A stretch of DNA of 64,000 bases, taken from the NCBI GenBank assembly GCA_031213475.1, contig JARUPZ010000025.1:2616077-2680076 (forward strand). The letters are read 5' to 3'. The position numbers and the translations under genes are program-made. The stretch comes from Nereocystis luetkeana (Eukaryota; Sar; Phaeophyceae; Laminariales; Laminariaceae). Shown here piece by piece: positions 35,905 to 46,498 of the stretch (position 1 is its first letter; each line of letters begins with the position of its first letter). The notes beneath the pieces are model-generated. The model made no database searches and had not been told where the DNA came from. It saw only the letters and a list, made by a program, of their open reading frames with translations.

Positions 35905-36440
35905 CGATCGACAAAACCAACGACACCGTCATGAAATCTGAACGTAATGCGCTGGTTAAGGTCTCCGACCCACCCTAGTAGTGTCACAGTGCTCACACCT
36001 CGGTCGGTGATATGTGGCGCGGGCCGACCAGGCATCTATCCGATAAAAAAATATTTCGGCGCTGGTCTGTGTAAGAGACAGACGACAAAAAATCTTGACC
36101 CCTCTCCGATGCCAAGAATTTTGGCGCTGGTCTGTATAAGAGAGAGACGACAAAAAATCTCGACCCCTCTCCGATGCCAAGAAATCGACCATTTTTCAGG
36201 AGGTTTGAAATCGATCGACAAACCCAACGATCACGCCACGAACTCAGAAGGAAGCGCGCTGATTAGAGGCTCCGCCCCACACTAGTATCACAGTTCCCAC
36301 ACTTCGGTCGGTGATATGTGGCGTGGGTTGGGCCAGGCGTCTACTGAAAAAAACATATTTGGCAGCAGCTGGTGTGTAGAAAACAGACGACAAAAACTTT
36401 CGATTCCTCTCCGTTGGCACAAAACAGAATATTTTGAAAG
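35905..36440 (+). repeat. Tandem repeat, about 300-bp unit with 65-bp subunit duplication
   Basis: ATCGATCGACAAAACCAACG and CGGTCGGTGATATGTGGCG recur in two large units (35905-36200 and 36210-36440). Inside the first, GGCGCTGGTCTGTGTAAGAG through CTCCGATGCCAAGAATTT is repeated immediately. Confidence 0.75.
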
Positions 36441-36654
36441 TTTTGACGAAGAGCGTAGGACGCCGCGGCCAACCTCTCGCTCCCTAGACCACGGATGTCA
36501 ATGATACCTCCGAGGCCATCATTTTCACGCATTGAAATTGGCCTAGCCCGGTACGAAGCTCTGGCAGGGGAAGAGGCAAGTTATGTCCCCCGGAGGCCAT
36601 AAACTAACGGGAGAGATATTATCGACGGGACGGTAATTTTTCGGTGTCACCGTT

Positions 36655-36957
36655 TTCATTCAGTTGTTTTTTCTTTCAATCTTTCTTTCATTTCAGATTT
36701 TTTTGGTTTTGGTTTCATTGTATTTTGCTCTTATTTGTCCTGTCTTGCTTGTGTTGTTGTGTTCTCGTACCCTGTACGCAGACATTTCACTTGCTTGACA
36801 CTTGAATTTGCGATTTAGTTTTATTTCTGGTCTTCCTCTGTCTCACAGTCTGTGACAACAGAATCAGCATCTCTCTAGGATAGGGAATCAGGACGGACAC
36901 TAGGTGTGCTGATGAAGCTGGGTAGAAAGGACGATTTAATGTGAAGACAACAACAAG

Positions 36958-37040
<83 letters not shown>

Positions 37041-37042
37041 CC
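36655..37042 (+). mobile_element. 5'-truncated 3' end of the same non-LTR family with long CAA tail
   Basis: The stretch with GTCTCACAGTCTGTGACAAC, CTCTCTAGGATAGGGAATCA and AATGTGAAGACAACAACAA closely matches 7400-7660. It lacks all coding sequence and ends in a nearly perfect CAA array of about 80 nt (36950-37040). This is the classic product of incomplete target-primed reverse transcription. The tail length differs strongly from the short tail at 7640-7665. Confidence 0.85.
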
Positions 37043-37312
37043 GCGGGACGGGACGGTAATTGTTAGGTGGGACGGCGAGACGGGACGGTAATTGTTCGGT
37101 GGCACGGCGGGACGGGACGGTTGTTATTCGGCGTCACGGCGGGACGGGACGGTAATTTTCAACCGGAGAGATTTCATCACCGGGACGGGACGGTATGTGA
37201 CGACGGTCATGGGATTTGTCGGGGGGACGGGACGGGGCGGCGGGACCATTTTGACGGCGGTTTTACCGTCCCGTCCCGTCGTTACCACCGTTACCGTCCC
37301 GCCGAAATACCG
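37043..37312. repeat. GACGG-rich satellite-like tract
   Basis: Repeated GGGACGGGACGGTAATTGTT units give way to the inverse (ACCGTCCCGTCCCGTC) at the right. The tract follows the CAA tail of the LINE fragment. Confidence 0.75.
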
Positions 37313-37529
37313 TGATAAGTATTGAATATATGCTCCGCACTTGTATATAAAGAGTGCACCAGAACAACAGCTGTACGAGAAAAACAATAGGGTCCACAAA
37401 TACAATTAATTATTAATAGGGCTTGTTGGCCACCGGGGGTAGGGGACATTTATGTAGAAAGATGCATTCGCCTTGACAGACAGACAGCTTGACACTGCAG
37501 ACAAACATGCCTCCTGACACCTACCTACC

Positions 37530-38590
37530 TTTCGTGTGTGGTGGTTAGAGATGGCACCCGGATTCAAAAATCGGAACCGGGACCAGTACCGCCTTCGATG
37601 AGATTTGACCGGTACCGTCCCGGGTTCCCGCGGTACTGGGTATCCCGGGTACTCGGGTTCCTGGGTTCCCGGGTTCCCGGATTCCCCGGGTACCCGGGGT
37701 TACGTGTACAGTTTGCTCCACTCTTTCTTGTGTTTGAGCGGCGTGAATGGTCCTCAGGCAGGGTGGCGAGGCGTAGTGAGGCGGGACAACGCTTCATTTC
37801 GTTTCTCTCGATGGATTAAGAAAGGAGGTTGCGCGTATTCTCCAGTACCGCGGGTATCCGGGGTTACGTGTACATTTTTCTCCACTCTTCTTCTTGTGGT
37901 GTTTGAGCGGCGTGAGGCGTGGTGAGGCGGGGTGGTGAGGGGTGGTGAGGCGGAAGGGGGGGAGGACAAGCCTTCAGGTCGTCTCTCTCGATGAATAAAA
38001 ATGAGAAAGAGAGGAGGCTGTCTGTGCGTATTCTCGGTGCAATCGAGGAGGTGGGGTGTGGGGAGGTGAAATAAAAGCAATCATACAATCAAAGTCAACA
38101 AGTAAGTAAGTAGAGATAAAAAAAAAACTATCAATCTAATTTACCCCTATTCCGCTCGTGAAGTCAACTCCATCAATCAATCAGGAAAATCCTTCGAATG
38201 TAATTGTTTGCATCCACCAAACAAGCCCTGCGAGGTAAGCCCACGCCCAGAAACAGCGAGCATATATATATTATAAATAATAAGCAGAGGAAGTAGGCTA
38301 CAGCAGCCTCTGTCGGTTGCTCCATGAAGTGGGCAGCTTCCGCTGGTAGCTGGTTGGGGTCTCGTGTGTGTGTATGGCGTGTTGCGTGAAGGTAGGTAGG
38401 GTATGCTGTGCGCTGTGCGCTGTCTATCGGGGGCTCCGTGAAGCGTAACAAACGGGTACCCGGGTTCCCGGGAACCCGGGTACCCGGGAACCCGGGTACC
38501 CGGCATACCCAGTACCGCGGGTAGTAAAAATGGAACCGGGACGATACCGGTACCGACGGTGCCATCTCTAGTAGTGGTGGTCGTGTGTCG
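37530..38590. repeat. About 1.06-kb structure with inverted ends of CCCGGGTTCCCGGG type
   Basis: The left end (TGGTTAGAGATGGCACCCGG to about 37700) is the inverse of the right end (38445-38585, GACGGTGCCATCTCTAGTAG). Both contain runs of CCCGGGTTCCCGGG/GGTACCCGGG. The interior carries a direct duplication (about 37690-37840 and 37850-38045), GTGTTTGAGCGGCGTGA in both, plus SacI-free low-complexity GTGAGGC runs. No protein domain. Confidence 0.65.
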
Positions 38591-39144
38591 AATCCGGTGC
38601 GAAAATGCCTTCCATTCCATTAGAAACGACTATGTTTTAGCATATATTTTTTTAATAGTTTTCTTTACGGTAATAATACAATATTATATGCAAATAAGCA
38701 ACTTTTCTTCCCAAATAAGGGCCGGTCCCAACGGGAGCACAAAAACGAGAAAAAAAAACTAAATAAAAAACGAAGAGCAGAACTAAATAGCACGTGAGTT
38801 GTATCGGTCAAATAAAAAAAATAGAAGTAGAGATCCCGATGCCTCCGTTTTCACATTACATTTCGTTTTTTTTAAGTCCTACTCTGTAAGTAAGTGCCAG
38901 AGAAACACGAAAAATGGGATACCCAGGTTCGAAAAGGAACATAGGAGGAGCTCGAAGCGTAGGGATGTTAGGGATGAACTTCCGATAAAGTTTCTACGAC
39001 CGGTTGGCAAGCGCACGATGGCCGAGGTAGTGCATGTGGCTACCACGCGGCTTGTCTGCTGACGGCGCGAGCACATATGGGTAGGGAATCACCAAGGGCT
39101 GCCCTCGCAAAAGAACCCGGGGGATCAGGAAGAAGTGGCTGTGG

Positions 39145-39285
39145 CGGTTTTGCCTTCGACAGGAGTCCGTGGTCACACAGAGGTGCTGGAGCCCTAGGAA
39201 GATCCGAAAACCCACAAAACATCGAAATTCGGCTGCCTAAAAATACACGAGACGAAGAAAGCGCACACAAGATAAAACTTCGACA
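39145..39285 (-). repeat. Family N fragment, reverse orientation
   Basis: The reverse complement matches 34525-34640, including GCGCTTTCTTCGTCTCGT, the TTTTTAGGCTGCCGAATTTC block and ACCACGGACTCC. The CAA tail is missing. Confidence 0.55.
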
Positions 39286-39727
39286 TCGAATCTCATGGCG
39301 GCAAGAGTGTTGTAGGGAGTACGGGCTGTGGGGTGGCCGGTCTCAGGCTCCGCCGTTGCTTGTGCGTTATTGAGGGTTGGGCGTTCAGGAAACAAACGAG
39401 TGTCGAAATTCCGATTCGGGCTATTCCATGTTTTCAAGCACGAGTTTAGCGCAAAAATGTTCGAGATTCGTAGGCTATATAGAGCATATATATATATATA
39501 TGGTCGCGAAACGAACGTCACGAGCCTCTTCGGCTGTGCTGTGCACGCCGGGCGACCAGACTCCGTAAGGCAGAGAGGGCGGATTATTTGGTGTCGACCG
39601 AATCGGACCGGGATACGCCGCGGGACCAGTGGTACGGTGGTGGAGGTACAAACAAACGGTGTCTACGAAAACAATTTTGTACGCACAGCGGCACTGGCGG
39701 ACAGTATCACATACATGCCATGTATGT

Positions 39728-39872
39728 GGTGGAAAGCGAGTAGCCTTAAATTCGAGTAGCGTTTGTTAGGTAACATTTTTAGTCTACATTCCCTACAATG
39801 GCGTCGCAGGCAGGGTGTGAGATTATGAAGAGCGAGGCCCGTGGTTCGATCCTCGCCTTCATCCCCCGAAAA
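39728..39872 (+). repeat. Short dispersed repeat with B-box-like segment
   Basis: GGAAAGCGAGTAGCCTTAAA through TTAGTCTACATTCCC is repeated at 40172-40245. Here it is followed by CCCGTGGTTCGATCCTCGCC, which contains a B-box-like GGTTCGATCCT but no matching A box or tRNA fold. Confidence 0.5.
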
Positions 39873-40168
39873 AAGGATAAAAAATAAAAACAAAAAAGGG
39901 GGAATATTGAGACCCATTATTATGCCAATGGAAACACGAAGTTCAAAAGTTTTTTTTCAAATATATCGCTTTAGAAAAACAGCCGAAAAAATCAGAACCT
40001 GTAAAACTCACTCACTTAGAAAACACCCAGGAAGGAACGATGAGAGCAATGCGATCATTGTATACTGAGTCCAGTACCGAAAAGTCGGAGGTATAACTTG
40101 GATACTCAGAGTCTCATCGGGGTTCCTGACTTACTCGCAAGGAGAGATAAGTCAGGTTTAGTGAGGGA

Positions 40169-40248
40169 GAATGTGGTGGAAAGCGAGTTTAGAAGCCTTA
40201 AATTCGAGTAGCGTTTGTTACGTAACATTTTTAGTCTACATTCCCGAC
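40169..40248 (+). repeat. Second copy of the 39.73-kb repeat
   Basis: GGTGGAAAGCGAGTTTAGAA through AGTCTACATTCCCGAC matches 39728-39800; the following sequence differs. Confidence 0.6.
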
Positions 40249-40249
40249 A

Positions 40250-41575
40250 TGCATCATGGAGTTTTGGTTGTGTTGTGAGTTGTGAAGGCGTTTTGTACAG
40301 TTGTGAACCTGCCAAGGAAAAAAGAAGAAGTTATGAACGAGTACATGTATGATTTGATTGTATGTGCGCGTTACGCTCACCATGCAACATGTTTCGTTGC
40401 TGACCCTCTAGGGTATGCTTGTGCCTTTCCTCGTCGTGCCTACTACTGCTGTAGAGATGGCCTCTGCCACCCTCGCGCAGTACCCAGACGGGGCGCGAGA
40501 AGTATCTCAAATACGTCAGCTGTGACTAGTAGTACCAAATAAATGAGTGGCCGATACTGAGTTCCGTGGAGCAGTCGAATGGTCGACGTTGAATTCGACG
40601 AGTAGAGTGATCGATACCCAATTCTGAAAGCTGACAGTACGTGATTCCTCACAGATTTCATTTCGCGGCCTACCTTTGCCCCGTCAGTGCTGCCTTTGGC
40701 CCGTCAAAACGTCATTTAAAATGCTGTGGTTCATGGCTACTGGGGCTACTCTTGCCGCTGTTACGCCACTGCTCTGGTTGGTGATGTTGCTGTGTGCGTG
40801 CTACCACTGCTGTGCTGTTCTACTGCTGCTATGCTGCTCTTGATACGTCTGCGATATGTTTTTGTCTGCAGACCCCGAGAGCATGGTACTATGCAAGCCA
40901 CCCCCTCTCGGTGAGGTGTCTCCGCATCTTGAAGCTGAAAGACTGATTTATCTGCTTCGGAAGCTGTGTCAGAGAGTCGTGCTGTATGTGTATCGAACCT
41001 GGATGTACAGTAGCGTTGCTTGCATGTACATCACACATGATGGGACCCCGTTGGCCCAGTAACAAGATCATATACACTAAAACAACGTTGTTCGTATTAT
41101 TTCCAGAGGGGCAGTCCGTGCCATGCACCGGACCTGCCAATAAGACACGTTCACGCTGTCACTGAGTTCATGCAAAGACTGACCATTGTGCCACGCAGCA
41201 TGTGGTCCTTGCTGCTGAGCCATCGTCTAGCGTGGTTGTTCTGTCCGGCACGCTTCTTGCGTAGTATAGCACCGAGGATACCAGAACGAACTACCTGAGC
41301 TACAGGTGTTGTGCGCCCGAGAGGCCCCCATCACTAAACTCCATCTCTATGGGCAGGCGTTATTCTCCGGGTTCAATTCGCATTGTCCCCTTTGATTGTT
41401 ACGCCGTGCCCTTCTCTGGAAACCTCTCTGGAAACCCCTCGGATCCTTGCAACACCGTCGTAACAGCTGCACGAGTACCGTCTCGTAATAAATATTTTGT
41501 CTCGCATCTCGGCGGAGGTCTCGTGTCGGCGTAGTCTTCGTCCGATACGTACCTGTACGCTGCTGCTTCTGTTTG
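40250..41575. other. Unassigned spacer
   Basis: TGCTGCTATGC-type runs at 40790-40850. No gene recognised. Confidence 0.4.
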
Positions 41576-41583
41576 GAAGACCT

Positions 41584-41884
41584 TTAACAATCTGGGAGAA
41601 GGGATCTTTAGGTTGGTAGACTGTTCAGGTGTTTTGGTTCCTATTGGGATCAAGGTACGGGCGCAGACCCAACCCAACCCCTGACTCTAACCCTAACCCC
41701 AACCCTAACCCTGACCCCAAACCGCTGCCAAAACGGGCCAAAAGTCGCCATAAACGCGGCTGCGCCGCGTTTGCATCGAACCTGGAAATTTCGCAGTTGG
41801 GGACGACGATTCCGAAGTGTAGACCACGCTACGCATTTTTAAAGTCAAAAACATCCCCAAAGATCCCTTCTCCCAGATTGTTAA
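41584..41884. mobile_element. 301-bp terminal-inverted-repeat element with 4-bp target duplication
   Basis: Perfect 26-nt inverted ends begin TTAACAATCTGGGAGAAGGG. ACCT flanks both ends (41580-41583 and 41885-41888). Inside lie a string of CCCTAA-like units (about 41688-41722) and AAACGGGCCAAAAGTCGCCA. There is no coding capacity. Superfamily unknown. Confidence 0.82.
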
Positions 41885-43419
41885 ACCTACTCTCTGTTTG
41901 CTGCTGCTGCTGAGTTTCCTGGGCCAACGAAATCGCCGGCGCTTCATACTGTCGATTTGCTCAATCGACTGCTGCTGCTCAACTAACTGTTTCGTGGCTG
42001 TCTGCATGCGAAGGACGCAGTACGGACGCCGAGCGTCTAATAGTGCATCGTACTTTGCGGTGCTGCTTGCTACTATATGAACGAGTTATGTGGTGATGTG
42101 CCCGATGGCGGGTGGAAATGTCTTTTTTTTCTCTTGTGCTTCGAGCGTTTTCTTTCTTTTCGCTCAAAACGTTTTTTATAAAGCACCCCTTGGCAATACT
42201 GTCGCACTAACAGCCTCGAGTTGCTTACCCGTACGCCTTCAGCCATTACGGGCATGCGCGGAGCCGCCGGCGGGCGTCAGGCTGCCGCGGAGAAGCCCCT
42301 CTTGTACTCATATGTTTAATTATAATGATTGAAAACAGCAGCTAGGTGTGTAGATCGAAGATTTCGCCGAAACTCGTACATACCTGGTACCTGGTACGAG
42401 CCTGGTATTTATTTGCAAGATGTGGATGATACCACTCATTATGTCATTCTTCGATGCTGCGTACCACGGATTTTATATGGCCTTACCATGCAAGATATGA
42501 ATCCCGTATATTTTGAGGAAGACAAAATCTGAAGCTAGCTGCAGAATTTAAGGAGTGTGCGCTTCTCCGCCCTCGAAACCGACACGTGGGCAGTCAGCTC
42601 AGCTGCCTTGGCGGTAAGACATGCATGCCGCATAGATTCAGTGGACCGAAGTTGCTTATCACTGTCCTGCCGTCATGGTCCTCCACTATACAAGTAAATG
42701 TCTCGTGAAGACGGCCACCGCGAACACCCTCCGCGATATTTACGGCCGGCACGGGGCTGTGACGTGCGGTCTGGAACCAGGCATTGTTCCCCTGCCGCGC
42801 ATGGCAACGCGCGCGTTATGGGTACTGCTTGCCGTGCGGTGATGGGTATACCGCCAGCTGTTGTTGTGAAAACTTCTTCCTGCCTGGTGCAGGTGCGGCC
42901 GCGGGACTGCTGTCACGATGTTGGATATTATCTGTAGTGCAAGAAAAGAACGGCTCAATAGGGGTATTATTGGGTCTTCTTGTATTCAGCATGGTGTGGC
43001 GGTTTTTGCTTGGATATAAAGGCGATCAATTATTGCTTCTGCGATGGGCACGCTGTATCTCGTACCGCGATGCTAAAAGAGGTAAACTAAGGATACCCTA
43101 ACCACGGATTAACAACATGTCTGTGTCACGAGCGCAGTATTTACTTCCGTGACACTGCACTCGACGAGCAGAACTGACATTCTTCGCGAGTAGCTATTCA
43201 TTGTCCTGTCCCCTGCGATAATAGTCGGATTCCAAAGCAGGTGGGAGCAACCCAAAGTACGACGGGTGGAGGCATGCAGCCACGAGTCGTGGGCGCAGAG
43301 TAGAGGCGGAATACTTTGTTTGTGGTTGTATGGGATGGGTGTTTCATTCAGCAGACGGTTTCAGCCTGCTGAAGGCAAAACGCCTGACCAAGGCGTACAG
43401 CGCAGGCAGCGCGTGGGCC

Positions 43420-43515
43420 AACACCGAGTGTCTTTAGACGCTACCCAGGCAAGGAAGATAATGAATGCGACACCGAGTGTCTTTAGACTCTACCCAGGCA
43501 AGGAGATAATGCGTT
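43420..43515 (+). repeat. Tandem duplication, about 57-bp unit
   Basis: ACACCGAGTGTCTTTAGACG/C-TCTACCCAGGCAAGGA-GATAATG occurs twice in a row. Confidence 0.8.
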
Positions 43516-44229
43516 CGGAACCCAAAAAGCGAACCAAAGGACAAAACACTAAAGGATCAAAGAATTAAAGGCCAAACCGACTGTTCACTCGCATATACGC
43601 ACCATTCCGCGTGATAGCGGGCATAGTCGTGTGTATCTGCATCGCTTGTAATCGGGGGTTTTGGTCATCGTTTGCTTCGCTCTCGCCTGAGCGAAGCCCT
43701 GGAGCCACTTCGACTGCCGACGGGTCCAACGTACGAACTGAGAGGGCGAGTCAGGTGAGCGTTGACAGCTCACGCCGAGGAGCTTGCCGTAACATATATG
43801 CCGGGCTGTGTACTGTATAGTGTAACAGAGCCCGAGTATCGTGGTAAGGGAGGTGGAATACGGGAACTGTCTCTGGAGACTTTTGTTGTGGTGTTTCGTT
43901 TATGATGAGAGAAAAGGGGGCAGTTCGAAAGTGATTCGATGGGGGCTTGATCCAAGGCGTCAAGCCCACTCTGCTCTCTGCCACTAGCAGCCCGCTAGAC
44001 GGGTAAACGCACTTGCCCGAGGAACATTCCTCGGACGCTGGTCTACGCTTCTTCTCCTATCGGCGTTCCTTACCAAACGAGTAGCCAAACCCTGGGATAC
44101 TTCTGTATAGTCTACTGAAACCCAATTCTACGGGTTATCCTCTCTTTAAGGGAGGTATGTCCTAGGAGCATTTCTTGTGTACTCACGAAACCCTTAATAC
44201 TACTGTTTGTCCTATCTATCGAGAGAACC

Positions 44230-44340
44230 TTCTGAGCCTCAGGAATACTCCTCCGGTACTCACAGGGCTTTGATTCTTGTTTACCAAAGGAAACCTCAGA
44301 GCCCCAGGAATACTCTTGGGGTATTCAGGGCTTTGACACT
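44230..44340 (+). repeat. Tandem duplication, about 67-bp unit
   Basis: GAGCCTCAGGAATACTCCTC and GAGCCCCAGGAATACTCTTG, both followed by GGTA(C/T)TCA-CAGGGCTTTGA. The stretch 44000-44540 has otherwise no recognisable content. Confidence 0.7.
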
Positions 44341-44785
44341 ACGGGATATCTCATAATCACTCCCATATCCCGATACTATTTCATATTACATTAGCCCACC
44401 CTGGATAGTCGTATAAGCTGACCACACGACGGCCGATGGATGATAACGGGGTTCATCCGAAAAGACCGACAAGAGAGATCGAAGATGCGGCTATTCGAAA
44501 CAACAACATGAGGCTATAGATTTCCTCACACCTCGTAGTGAGTCCTGTGTGGTATGGTATTTGTTGACGTTATGGTACGGGAAAACACACACTATTTGGC
44601 ATGGTACGTTTGCAGTATGGTACCATGGTACGGTGGTGTGGATGTATCATACGGCTAAATTCGCCTGGTCGTATGGTATATTTCAGTATATAAGGTCCGT
44701 AAGGGTCGAAAGTGTCGTACGAATATCATCTCTACCGACCTTATATATCGACCATTGGAAAGTGTTCGAAAATACACGTCATGCG

Positions 44786-44832
44786 GACAGACAGACAGAC
44801 AGACAGACGGACAGACAGACAGACAGACAGGT
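44786..44832 (+). repeat. ACAG/GACA microsatellite
   Basis: About eleven GACA units, one broken by GACG. Shorter GACA runs occur at 1836-1862 and 37475-37490. Confidence 0.9.
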
Positions 44833-44864
44833 TTGAACTTACCGACACAGATAATCAGTTCTAC

Positions 44865-44972
44865 AAACTAATAATAGGACCAAACGTTTCTATTAATAGT
44901 AAAAAAAGGGAAATGTATAGCTTTTTGCATGTACCGTAAGTCCTACTCCGTATTTAACATGGTCCTCCGCCA
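44865..44972 (+). mobile_element. MITE-A copy, degraded
   Basis: AATAGGACCAAACGTTTCTA, GTATAGCTTTTTGCATGTAC and CATGGTCCTCCGCCATA follow the family order with many changes. It lies just after an ACAG microsatellite. Confidence 0.6.
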
Positions 44973-45094
44973 TACAGCAACTTCTTTGGGACCCCGGGAT
45001 AGCGACGTCAACCATCTACGAGAAGCACGGGCGCCCACCAGTAAGGGATACGCAAGATCATGCTTCGCCCATGCCCCGCGATTCCTTGCGGTGT

Positions 45095-45480
45095 AGGCCG
45101 GTCTTCCCGGTGGCTTGGCAAGTGGTCCGCGTGCCTACTAAGATCAATTTCGTGGGTTCGAGTCTCACCGAGTGCACATACTCGTGGCGATGCCTTTTTT
45201 CGTGCATAAAAACGAATAAGCGGCAAGCGTGAAAGCGTGGTTTAGCAACATTCGATGGAAATCGACGACCAAGAGGGAATGCTGCGGCCCTGTAAATGTG
45301 CGAGCAAAAAACTGAAGGCACGCACCGGGGGGGGGGGAGAAGGAGGGACGAGACCTGTGGCCACGTCTTGTCCAGAATATCGCTGAGGGTGAAATCTCCT
45401 GCGAGTTAAGCTGGAAACAAAAAAGTGATGATGAAACAAATATATATATAATATATATATATATATTATATATATACCAG
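45095..45480 (+). mobile_element. SINE copy with tRNA-derived head and AT tail
   Basis: The head CCGGTGGCTTGGCAAGTGGT carries the A box, and GGTTCGAGTCTC the B box. The body CATTCGATGGAAATCGACGA, a G tract and CTGTGGCCACGTCTTGTCCA lead into an AT-repeat tail ending at TACCAGGTA. It is the cleanest complete copy. Confidence 0.78.
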
Positions 45481-46138
45481 GTATATAGCTCGGACACCAA
45501 ATTTTTAATCATCGGCCAGTCACGCAGTCAGTGGCCGTGGCCGTGGTTATGATCGTCACTACTTGTGTCGTCAATGTTTTCCCCTCCGCAGCCCAAAGAG
45601 AGGGATAACCACCGCTTTGGGTCGTACTCCTGTCTGATTGTTCGGGAGACAATTGGGGGACAAACAACTTGGCATCAGAGCGAGATGAATGTATCCGTGC
45701 AGCGTAACGGCAACGGGGACAGTATTTCACACCTCCAGCAGATCATCCCACAGATCATCGAATTAACAGATAATCCAACAGATCATCCAACAGATCATCT
45801 ACAGATATGTCATGATCTAGATCTCTCTTGGGCAGACGTGTTTTACTATCTGTACCATCAGGAAATTGCGGCAAAAACAGGGGACGTTTAAGACACATCC
45901 CCGCTGGGATCAACAGCCTCGCCCCCTCCCGCGTTAGAAAAACAACTAAATCCACGCTGTGACCTACATGCAAAAAAAAGTCTACCTCACCAGCGGCTCT
46001 CAGCAGGACGCAGCTCACCCTTCATACGACTCGCCGAACACCTCACGTGTGGCTTAGCGCTCGGTGAAAACGACCAGTGCCTGCCAGATTGACGAAACCT
46101 CGACGTGCTCCTTCCCGGCATTATAGGTACGCGGGCTT

Positions 46139-46318
46139 ATGTACGGTCATGCATGCGACTACGGCCATACATGAGGTGGGTGCACCCCCCCCCCCCCCAG
46201 CCCCCCCTCCAAACTATGCTTCCGTCCCGGCATTGTAGGGATACCAGGGTCTATGGTCCTACGCCTACGGCCATGCTTGACGTGCGTACACCCTCTCCCC
46301 CCCCCCCCCCCCCCCTCC
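46139..46318 (-). repeat. Two poly(G)-headed repeat copies just after the ALG2 stop
   Basis: Family G starts with a run of G, then ACTCATATCATGCATGGCC, GTAGTCGTATGACCATAGAC, ATGCCGGGACGGAGCACGTC and so on. Here two short minus-strand copies follow each other. The first begins about 10 nt downstream of the ALG2 stop codon. Confidence 0.75.
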
Positions 46319-46324
46319 CTGCCC

Positions 46325-46498
46325 CTACTCTCCATCGAGGCGTTTGAACCAACAATCTGCGAGGCTGGAAACGACAGAACCCACAAAAAACGCCAGAAGC
46401 AGCCAGAAACCCCGCCTGCGCCAGCGTCCGCCCGCCGCTGTGGTCGAGCCGGAAGCGGCGACATCTTCGAGAGAGGCCTCGAATGCACCCGCGAAAGA
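46325..46498 (-). CDS. ALG2: ALG2 last exon, membrane-like C-terminus and stop
   Basis: After CCGTGAAG this exon encodes [17 protein letters not shown], a short Gly/Arg linker, the hydrophobic segment [17 protein letters not shown] and a TAG stop at 46327-46325. ESF-x-x-x-(F/L)-E matches the usual ALG2 end (KFSxExFxxxL). The Arg-flanked hydrophobic stretch could be a membrane anchor, as proposed for other ALG2 proteins. The exon is bracketed by repeats: poly(C) of an antisense repeat lies about 65 nt upstream, and a sense poly(G)-headed repeat starts about 10 nt after the stop. Confidence 0.78.
   Translation of the reverse strand, partial: SFAGAFEASLEDVAASGSTTAAGGRWRRRGFWLLLAFFVGSVVSSLADCWFKRLDGE

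Larger units (their letters stand above)
41890..44785. other. Unassigned stretch right of the 301-bp element
   Basis: It holds the double TACCTGGTA at 42381-42396, a 57-bp tandem duplication at 43.42 kb and the 67-bp duplication at 44.23 kb. No protein or RNA gene is supported. Confidence 0.4.

Noticed and set aside
39795..39872. tRNA reading around CCCGTGGTTCGATCCTCGCC
   Set aside because: Only a B-box-like string is present. The acceptor stem and A box are missing, and the left part belongs to a dispersed repeat.
41688..41722. True telomere or telomere fusion
   Set aside because: Only about 35 nt of degenerate CCCTAA-like units, enclosed in a 301-bp inverted-repeat element.
45565..45891. 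108-codon plus-strand frame with DNPTDHPTDH
   Set aside because: The repeated part is the CAGATCATC minisatellite in translation; the rest shows no domain.
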